From an uncultured beta proteobacterium (GTDB lineage: Bacteria; Pseudomonadota; Gammaproteobacteria; Burkholderiales; Burkholderiaceae_B): DNA of 7,487 nucleotides. Made by a program: the position numbers and the translations under genes. Below the pieces are notes generated by a model. It was not told the origin of the DNA, did not search any database, and saw only the letters and a program-made list of their open reading frames with translations. Location of the stretch: positions 1-7,487 of the forward strand of contig CAIYWO010000257.1 in assembly GCA_903929925.1 (NCBI GenBank). Direction: 5' to 3'. Shown piece after piece: positions 1 through 5,235 of this stretch; the stretch's first letter is position 1; every line of letters starts with the position of its first letter.

Positions 1-1
1 G

Positions 2-193
2 CGCTTCCTGTCACAGCCTTTCCACGTTGCTGAAGTGTTTACTGGTTCGCCAGGCAAGTATGTTCCGCTGTCTGAGACACTGCGCGGCTTTAAGATGATT
101 GTGAGCGGCGAGTGTGATGCATTGCCCGAGCAGGCGTTTTACATGGTCGGCGGCATCGATGAAGCGTTCGAGAAAGCCAAGAAGCTCCAATAA
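2..193 (+). CDS. atpD: ATP synthase F1 subunit beta, C-terminal end (partial)
   Basis: This is the last 63 codons of the catalytic beta subunit of F1Fo ATP synthase; the gene begins outside the window. The visible part is the C-terminal helical domain. It reads almost residue for residue like E. coli AtpD, with the blocks FLSQPF, AEVFTGSPGKYV, LRGFK and LPEQAFYMVGGI, and it ends in a Lys-rich helix before TAA. The nucleotide-binding and DELSEED segments lie upstream and cannot be seen. The stop is 9 bases from the atpC start, so the two genes are cotranscribed in the usual atp order. The AAGGA ribosome site of atpC overlaps this stop codon, which fits coupled translation. Confidence 0.97.
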   Translation, partial: RFLSQPFHVAEVFTGSPGKYVPLSETLRGFKMIVSGECDALPEQAFYMVGGIDEAFEKAKKLQ

Positions 194-202
194 GGATTTG
201 TT

Positions 203-628
203 ATGGCTACGGTCCAAGTAGACGTTGTTAGCGCTGAAAGATCGCTTTATTCAGGCGTGGCAAAGTTTGTGGTGCTCCCAGGTGAGTCGGGTGAGTTGGG
301 TATCATGCCCGGACACACCCCGCTTATCTCGAGGATTCGTCCTGGTCTGGTTCGTATCGTTTTAGAAGATGGTACGGAAGAGAGCATTTTTGTTGCTGGT
401 GGTTTGCTTGAGGTTCAGCCTCGACATATCACCGTGTTGTCTGACACAGCAATCCGCGGCGGTGAACTCGACGCTGAGAAAGCTGAGGCAGCGCGTCAAG
501 CAGCACAAGAGGCTCTTGCGAATGCTAAAGACAAGGCTGACATCGATGCGATGCAAGCTGAGTTGGACATGTTGGTTGCGCAAGCGGCCGCTGCACGACG
601 TATTCGGGAAATTTCGAACAAGCACTAG
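203..628 (+). CDS. atpC: ATP synthase F1 subunit epsilon
   Basis: This encodes the 141-residue epsilon subunit of the F1 central stalk, which joins gamma to the c-ring and can inhibit ATP hydrolysis. Residues 1-86 form the N-terminal beta-sandwich, with the family blocks DVVSAE (7-12), GELGIMPGHTPL (30-41), GGLLEVQP (66-73) and VLSDTAIRG (78-86). Residues about 90-138 form the Ala- and charge-rich C-terminal helical hairpin. The length matches the family (139 in E. coli). The ATG start has AAGGA at 192-196, six bases upstream. It is the last gene of the atp operon: a strong terminator follows 23 bases after the stop. Nothing is unusual about it. Confidence 0.98.
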   Translation: MATVQVDVVSAERSLYSGVAKFVVLPGESGELGIMPGHTPLISRIRPGLVRIVLEDGTEESIFVAGGLLEVQPRHITVLSDTAIRGGELDAEKAEAARQAAQEALANAKDKADIDAMQAELDMLVAQAAAARRIREISNKH

Positions 629-651
629 TCTTATCTCTGTGTTGTTCGTGT

Positions 652-686
652 AAAAGGCGCGCCATAAGTTGGCGCGCTTTTTATTT
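652..686 (+). terminator. Rho-independent terminator of the atp operon
   Basis: A GC-rich hairpin follows atpC. The arm at 657-663 (GCGCGCC) pairs perfectly with 671-677 (GGCGCGC), and the stem extends through one G-U pair and four A-T pairs to 652/682. The loop is the 7 bases 664-670. The 3' arm runs into TTTTTATTT. The A tract on the 5' side could also help termination on the other strand, but no gene points this way from the right. Confidence 0.93.
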
Positions 687-729
687 CTACTTGATTGAAT
701 GTCGCCCTGCGGCAATCCCGCATGCGTGT

Positions 730-747
730 ATTCCGAATGTTCGGAAT
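730..747. promoter_or_regulatory. Perfect 8-2-8 palindrome, candidate operator
   Basis: ATTCCGAA, a TG centre and TTCGGAAT form a perfect inverted repeat. It lies between the atp terminator and the regulator gene, 45 bases before that gene's ATG. The size and symmetry fit a site for a dimeric DNA-binding protein; an RNA hairpin in the leader is the alternative, though the two-base centre would force a smaller stem. A self-complementary CGCATGCG sits just upstream at 719-726. I could not fit a convincing sigma-70 promoter around the site, so its position relative to a transcription start is unknown. Confidence 0.5.
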
Positions 748-792
748 GCAGTGAACGCTCTAGCCTTACGCTTTTGCTCGGAGCGTAGAGAG

Positions 793-1653
793 ATGCGGCA
801 ACAAATAGATTGTGCGGTGCTGGTGCTGGAGGCGCATGCGACTTGGATGCCGCAGACGCTTGAGGTTGCTCAGGCGGGACTGGCAAGGGTTAGGCTGCAC
901 CACCTCGACTGGGAAGCGGGTCAGGATCTTGAGACAGCCGCAGATCAGTTGATTCACCTGCCTGTGCACGCGATTGCACAGGCGAGCGTCAGCTTAAGAA
1001 GGTTTGATGTATGCCTGTTGCCGGTGTCGATTGATAGTCTGGGGTGGACCCGTCAGGCATTAGCTGCCATTCCTCGCGGTCCGTTTTTACCGATCGTTGG
1101 AATTTTTCGTGATCTTAAGTCGGCAGCGATGCAAGACTTACTTGAATTAGGTCTTGCAGATTTTGTCAGATTGCCACTGTGCCCAGACGAGTTTCGAGCG
1201 CGCTTGTTAGCAACAGTAGCGCGCGTACCTCGCATGGGCTCTTTGCGCGAGTCTGATCACCCTGGTCAAGCCGCTTGGTTGCAAGCCGTCGGGATATTGC
1301 CAGTAGCCACTCCTAGTGAAGAGGTAAGACCAAGCACGCCCGAACCGCCACAATTATTTCGCCGACGCAGTGTGGGTGGTCGTCCCGTGCGCAATGCTAC
1401 GCATAGTCGCGCGACGCAGTTTGGGCAGAGTATCGATACATCGCCGTTACTAACCGAAAAAGATTCCTTTCGCGAGGCGAAAGCTCGATTGATTGAACGG
1501 TTTGAAAAAGAGTACATTGAGCAGGCACTTGAGCGCGCGCAGGGCAATATCGCCATGGCTGCCCGCGCTTCAAATAAACATCGTCGTGCGTTTTGGGCTT
1601 TGATGCGTAAGTACGCTATTGATGCCGAGCAGTACCGGGTCGAAGACCTGTAA
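793..1653 (+). CDS. Fis-type HTH regulator with degenerate receiver-like N-terminus
   Basis: This is a likely DNA-binding regulator of 286 residues. The ATG at 793 is preferred because GGAG lies 9 bases upstream (780-783). An in-frame TTG at 691 would add 34 residues, but it lacks a ribosome site and would place the palindrome inside the coding region. Residues about 7-145 have a receiver-like pattern: an opening VLVLE strand, FDVCLLP at 71-77, PIVG at 100-103 and a closing GLADFVRLPL. The usual phospho-acceptor Asp position appears to be Pro77 and the conserved Lys position Leu127, so phosphorylation is unlikely. A polar linker of about 80 residues follows. Residues 226-277 are a Fis/NtrC-type C-terminal domain, with the helix-turn-helix at about 251-274 (GNIAMAARA then HRRAFWALMRKY). 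There is no AAA+ sigma-54 domain. The target genes are unknown; the Fis-type call is firm, the receiver homology tentative. Confidence 0.85.
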   Translation: MRQQIDCAVLVLEAHATWMPQTLEVAQAGLARVRLHHLDWEAGQDLETAADQLIHLPVHAIAQASVSLRRFDVCLLPVSIDSLGWTRQALAAIPRGPFLPIVGIFRDLKSAAMQDLLELGLADFVRLPLCPDEFRARLLATVARVPRMGSLRESDHPGQAAWLQAVGILPVATPSEEVRPSTPEPPQLFRRRSVGGRPVRNATHSRATQFGQSIDTSPLLTEKDSFREAKARLIERFEKEYIEQALERAQGNIAMAARASNKHRRAFWALMRKYAIDAEQYRVEDL

Positions 1654-1725
1654 GAGTAAAATCCCAACACATCAGAGCGTGGTTGCGAGCCGCGGCAGTC
1701 CATCACTAAAAGCCAAAGGAAACTT

Positions 1726-2802
1726 GTGTCCGTTGCACCTTTAACAAACGATGTGTTTTTACGTAGCCTCTTGCGTGAGCCTGTGCCTTACACCCCCACG
1801 TGGCTGATGCGCCAAGCTGGCCGCTATCTTCCCGAATACAACGCCACGCGCGCACGTGCCGGATCTTTTATGGGGCTCGCACAAAATCCAGATTATGCAG
1901 CCGAGGTCACCCTCCAGCCACTTGAGCGCTACCCCCTTGATGCTGCCATTTTGTTTTCGGATATTCTGACCGTACCTGATGCTATGGGCTTGGGGCTGTC
2001 TTTCGCGCAGGGTGAGGGACCGCGTTTTGCGCACCCGGTACGCACCGAAGAAGATGTCGCTAAGCTTGCCGTGCCTGATCTGGAAAAGTTGCGTTATGTC
2101 TTTGATGCAGTTGCGCTAATTCGCAAACAGTTGGGCGGCCGGGTACCGTTGATTGGTTTTGCTGGCAGCCCTTTTACGGTTGCGTGCTACATGGTTGAAG
2201 GTAAGGGGAGCGATGACTATCGTCTCATTAAAAGCATGTTGTACGCACGCCCTGATTTGCTGCACAGAATTTTGGATATCAATGCTCAAACAACGGCGCA
2301 GTACTTAAATGCCCAAATTGATGCGGGTGCCCAAGCCGTCATGATTTTTGATAGCTGGGGCGGCGTGTTGGCGGACGGACTCTTCCAACAGTTTTCCTTG
2401 CAATACACCCAACGCGTTGTGGGAGCCCTGAAACGTGAGCGCGAGGGGCGTCGTGTGCCAGCCATCGTCTTTACCAAAGGTGGAGGTCAGTGGCTGGAGT
2501 CGATCGCTGCTTGCGGGGCTGATGCGGTCGGTCTTGACTGGACAGTTGACCTTGCTGCAGCGCGTCGCCGTATTTCAGACTCCGTTGCGTTTCAAGGAAA
2601 TCTTGATCCCATCGCGCTATTTGGCGGGGAGTCGGCGATTCGTACAGAAGTGCGGCGTGTTCTGGATGCTTTCGGACCTGTGAAGCAGGGCGGGCATGTG
2701 TTCAATTTAGGGCACGGAATCTCGCAGTTCACACCACCAGAAGCTGTTCAAGCGCTGGTTGATGAGGTTCGTTTGTATAGCCCTAGATTTCATGGGGCAT
2801 AA
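1726..2802 (+). CDS. hemE: Uroporphyrinogen decarboxylase
   Basis: HemE removes four carboxyl groups from uroporphyrinogen III to give coproporphyrinogen III in cytoplasmic haem synthesis. The protein has 358 residues (354 in E. coli) and aligns along its whole length. Visible signatures are WLMRQAGRYLPEY (26-38), with active-site Arg29 and Arg33; FSDILTVPDAMG (77-88), with Asp79 matching catalytic Asp86 of the human enzyme; GFAGSPFT (144-151); Tyr155; FDSWGG (208-213); GLDW (269-272); GNLDP (291-295); and NLGHGI with His330. The start is GTG, with AAGGA at 1716-1720 five bases before it; no better in-frame start fits. It lies 72 bases after the regulator gene, with no clear terminator between, so it may be read partly from upstream. 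No clear promoter of its own was found. Confidence 0.98.
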   Translation: MSVAPLTNDVFLRSLLREPVPYTPTWLMRQAGRYLPEYNATRARAGSFMGLAQNPDYAAEVTLQPLERYPLDAAILFSDILTVPDAMGLGLSFAQGEGPRFAHPVRTEEDVAKLAVPDLEKLRYVFDAVALIRKQLGGRVPLIGFAGSPFTVACYMVEGKGSDDYRLIKSMLYARPDLLHRILDINAQTTAQYLNAQIDAGAQAVMIFDSWGGVLADGLFQQFSLQYTQRVVGALKREREGRRVPAIVFTKGGGQWLESIAACGADAVGLDWTVDLAAARRRISDSVAFQGNLDPIALFGGESAIRTEVRRVLDAFGPVKQGGHVFNLGHGISQFTPPEAVQALVDEVRLYSPRFHGA

Positions 2803-2805
2803 CTT

Positions 2806-2832
2806 AAAAAGCCTAGTATTTATGCGGCTTAT
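2806..2832 (+). terminator. Weak hairpin after hemE, possible terminator
   Basis: AAGCC (2809-2813) pairs with GGCTT (2826-2830) around a 12-base loop, preceded by a run of five A. The stem is only five pairs and there is no real T tract after it, so this is a poor intrinsic terminator. An alternative pairing, GCATAA (2797-2802) with TTATGC (2820-2825), overlaps the hemE stop codon. Termination after hemE may instead be Rho-dependent. Confidence 0.22.
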
Positions 2833-3048
2833 CGAGGCAAATTGCTTGAAAAGCTAAGTCGTATAAAGGTAGTTGTACACAAATATTGGGTAAGGCGGGA
2901 AATCCCGTAAGTTACAAACCTAATTCTCGGATGATTCTCTAAGCCACTGATTTTTATTGATAAATTCAATACCAATGTGTTTTTCGATAAAGATTTGTAC
3001 TTTGAGATGTTGGCTTTACTTCTTTGTTGACGCATGTTTTCCCCAAAG

Positions 3049-3057
3049 TTATCCACA
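3049..3057 (+). promoter_or_regulatory. DnaA box (TTATCCACA)
   Basis: TTATCCACA is an exact match to the high-affinity E. coli R1/R4-type DnaA box. It lies 106 bases before the priA start, in the AT-rich gap. A TTGACG sequence (5 of 6 to a -35 element) sits at 3027-3032, and at 17-base spacing its -10 position would fall on TATCCA inside the box, although that -10 matches poorly (3 of 6). The match is certain; binding by DnaA and any regulatory effect are inferred. Confidence 0.6.
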
Positions 3058-3075
3058 TACCTCCGTTAGGATTTC

Positions 3076-3103
3076 TTGAACTCATTGTCGTTCAGCGTAT
3101 TAG
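3076..3103 (+). promoter_or_regulatory. Candidate sigma-70 promoter for priA-rep
   Basis: TTGAAC (3076-3081, 4 of 6 to consensus) and TATTAG (3098-3103, 4 of 6) are 16 bases apart. Transcription would begin near 3110 and give a leader of about 50 bases before priA. The elements are only moderate. The competing pair starting at TTGACG (3027) would overlap the DnaA box. The TATAAG at 3155-3160 matches well but is too close to the start codon and more likely serves as part of the ribosome site. Confidence 0.3.
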
Positions 3104-3162
3104 CTCAGTATTGCAGAAACCACATTAAGTTGATGTCAGTTTTGTGTCATGAAATATAAGGA

Positions 3163-5226
3163 ATGATGAGCGCGCAAGTGAACTGGGTGAGTGTCGTTTT
3201 GGATCTGCCGTTGGGTGGGCCGTTCGACTATCGTGTCACGGCACCTGTTGCCGTTGGTGACCGCGTCATTGTCCCTTTTGGGCGTCGCAAGATGATTGGT
3301 GTGGTGGTCGATACCCCCGCCGAGCCTAGTTACGACCCCAAGTTAGTTAAAGAGGTTGAGCAGGTTCTGCAAGATGTTGCCCCACTGACTCAGAGTTGGC
3401 TTAAGTTTGCACGCTTTGCTGCCGATTATTATCAGCGTCCCCTGGGCGAAGTCATTCTGCCTGCCTTGCCTTTACCGTTGCGCGGTCTCGCCGCATATCA
3501 GGGAAAGCGTGCCGCAGGTGGACCTGTTGCACGCCTGGATAAGCGTCGCAAGGCGGCTCAAAGTGCCGCCCCACAGAGCGTCGTGCCAACGTTAAACCCT
3601 GGTCAGCAGGCGGCGATTGATGCGATAGGCTCTTCGCAAGGCTTCAAGGCTTTCCTGCTATTTGGGGTCACGGGGAGCGGTAAGACGGAGGTGTATTTGC
3701 ACGCAGCTGCGCAAACATTGGCGCGCGGAAAACGCGTATTGATGTTGGTCCCCGAAATTAATCTGACCCCGCAGTTTGAACAATCTTTGCGCGCGCGACT
3801 CGAGCCAGTTGCCGGGCCCGAAGGCGTAGCAGTCTTACACAGTGCGTTGTCCGACGGCGAGCGCTTGCGCGCCTGGTTGAGCGTTCAGCGGGGGCAGGCG
3901 CGGGTTGTGTTGGGTACGCGCTTGTCTATTTTTGCGCCACTCGATGATCTGGGTTTGCTGGTCGTCGATGAAGAGCATGATGCTTCGTATAAGCAACAGG
4001 ATGGGTTGCGCTACTCCGCCCGAGACTTAGCTGTGTGGCGGGCGCACGATCTAGACATACCGATTGTGCTTGGCTCAGCGACTCCCTCGCTTGAGAGTTG
4101 GGTCAATGCGCAAAAAAAGCACTATCACCGTTTAGATCTGCCCGAAAGAGCGCGGGAAGTAACGTTGCCGACAGTGCGCTTGGTGGATACCCGTCGCCTG
4201 CAAATGGAGCATGGGCTCTCTCCGCATCTGATCACAGCGATGCGAGAGCGGTTAGCAAACAAAGAGCAGGTTTTGATTTTTCTGAACCGGCGTGGCTATG
4301 CGCCAGCGTTGCACTGCAACTCATGCGGTTGGGTCAGCCAATGCTCTCGCTGCACAACATTTACTGTCTTACACCGTGCGCAACAGGGCCGCAATCAGTT
4401 GCATTGCCACCACTGCGGGTATCAGCAACGTGTGCCCAAAGGATGTCCGGAATGTGGAGATCAGGATATGCAGCCTATGGGCCGCGGCACACAGCGTATC
4501 GAAGAGCATCTAGCGGAATTATTTCCGGAGGCGCGCGTGCTGCGTATCGATGCTGACAGCACCCGCAAAAAGGGAAGTGCACAGGCATTGTTTGCGAGTG
4601 TGCACGCCGGAGAGGTTGATATTCTGGTTGGTACGCAAATGGTTGCAAAAGGGCACGACTTTGCCAATCTGGGACTAGTGGGTGTACTGAATGCAGATGC
4701 GATGTTGTTCTCACAGGACTTTCGTGCGCCTGAACGACTTTTTGCACAATTAATGCAGGTCGCAGGACGTGCAGGGCGACATTCCGGTCATGGCGAAGTG
4801 ATCGTGCAAACCGGATATCCAGAACAGGCGGTTTACCAGGCCTTACTCAAGCATGATTACACTGGGTTTGCGCAGCATACGATCCGGGAGCGCGAGGCGG
4901 CGTCGTTGCCCCCCTTCTCGCATCAGGCGCTGCTGAGCGCTGAGGCCCGCGAGCTCAACACGGCGCTAGATTTTTTAAGTACTGCCCGAGAGATCGCCAC
5001 AGCATTGTCTGCGCAGTTGGGAAGTGCGGAGGTGATCACAATGTATGATCCTGTACCGTTACGCATCGTGCGCGTCGACAATATGTGTCGAGCACAACTG
5101 CTAGTGGAAAGTACGCATCGCCCAGCGATGCAGCAGTTACTGCGTCACTGGATAGCCGAATTGAATCAAGATCCCAATACACGACGCATAAGCTGGCAAC
5201 TTGAAGTTGATCCGCTGGAAATTTAA
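3163..5226 (+). CDS. priA: Primosomal protein N' (replication restart helicase PriA)
   Basis: PriA recognises stalled forks and D-loops, unwinds 3'-5' and starts reloading of DnaB. The product has up to 687 residues (732 in E. coli). The N-terminal 3'-end-binding domain covers about 7-107 (LPLGGPFDYRV; GDRVIVPFGRR; FAADYYQRPLGEV). Helicase motifs are GVTGSGKT (168-175, Walker A Lys174), DEEH (269-272), GSATP (304-308), VGTQMVAKGHDF (489-500) and QVAGRAGR (532-539). Eight zinc-binding cysteines are present: 385, 388, 394, 397, 415, 418, 428 and 431. The C-terminal domain ends in LEVDPLEI. Residues 108-143 are a basic, Ala-rich linker where E. coli PriA has its winged-helix domain. The start is uncertain: AAGGA (3158-3162) directly abuts ATG 3163, is three bases from ATG 3166 and 15 from GTG 3178. 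It forms a unit with rep. Confidence 0.97.
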   Translation: MMSAQVNWVSVVLDLPLGGPFDYRVTAPVAVGDRVIVPFGRRKMIGVVVDTPAEPSYDPKLVKEVEQVLQDVAPLTQSWLKFARFAADYYQRPLGEVILPALPLPLRGLAAYQGKRAAGGPVARLDKRRKAAQSAAPQSVVPTLNPGQQAAIDAIGSSQGFKAFLLFGVTGSGKTEVYLHAAAQTLARGKRVLMLVPEINLTPQFEQSLRARLEPVAGPEGVAVLHSALSDGERLRAWLSVQRGQARVVLGTRLSIFAPLDDLGLLVVDEEHDASYKQQDGLRYSARDLAVWRAHDLDIPIVLGSATPSLESWVNAQKKHYHRLDLPERAREVTLPTVRLVDTRRLQMEHGLSPHLITAMRERLANKEQVLIFLNRRGYAPALHCNSCGWVSQCSRCTTFTVLHRAQQGRNQLHCHHCGYQQRVPKGCPECGDQDMQPMGRGTQRIEEHLAELFPEARVLRIDADSTRKKGSAQALFASVHAGEVDILVGTQMVAKGHDFANLGLVGVLNADAMLFSQDFRAPERLFAQLMQVAGRAGRHSGHGEVIVQTGYPEQAVYQALLKHDYTGFAQHTIREREAASLPPFSHQALLSAEARELNTALDFLSTAREIATALSAQLGSAEVITMYDPVPLRIVRVDNMCRAQLLVESTHRPAMQQLLRHWIAELNQDPNTRRISWQLEVDPLEI

Positions 5227-5235
5227 TTATTCCTG

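Larger units (their letters stand above)
2803..3162. other. AT-rich non-coding gap between hemE and priA
   Basis: This 360-base stretch is visibly richer in A+T than the genes on either side and carries no ORF that resembles a known protein. It holds a weak hairpin after hemE (2809-2830), a short GC hairpin with an AAAT loop (2896-2907, CGGG/CCCG), an inverted repeat TATTGA-N5-TCAATA (2955-2971), a perfect DnaA box (3049-3057), a possible second DnaA box with one mismatch (TTGTACACA, 2873-2881) and candidate promoter elements for priA. A TATAAA at 2862-2867 has no -35 element at usable spacing. No tRNA or other structured RNA gene was recognised. Confidence 0.7.

Noticed and set aside
691..792. 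In-frame upstream extension of the Fis-type regulator from a TTG codon
   Set aside because: There is no ribosome site before the TTG, the extension would begin just after the terminator T tract and cover the palindrome, and the ATG at 793 has a well-placed GGAG.
362..886. Long reverse-strand open frame across atpC and its downstream region
   Set aside because: It is antisense to a certain gene, runs through the terminator and has no resemblance to a known protein.
1683..1712. TTGCGA and TAAAAG with 18-base spacing as a hemE promoter
   Set aside because: Both elements match only 4 of 6 and transcription would begin within a few bases of the start codon, leaving no room for the ribosome site.
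2873..3057. Possible replication origin in the hemE-priA gap
   Set aside because: There is only one exact DnaA box and one near match, with no clear AT-rich 13-mer repeats and no dnaA, dnaN, gidA or parA next to it; a regulatory or titration site is the simpler reading.
3098..3120. TTAGCTCAGTATTGCAG resembles the D-arm (A-box) of a tRNA gene
   Set aside because: No acceptor stem, anticodon arm or T-arm (GGTTCGA-like) can be found at the proper distances, so it is not a tRNA or a clear tRNA remnant.
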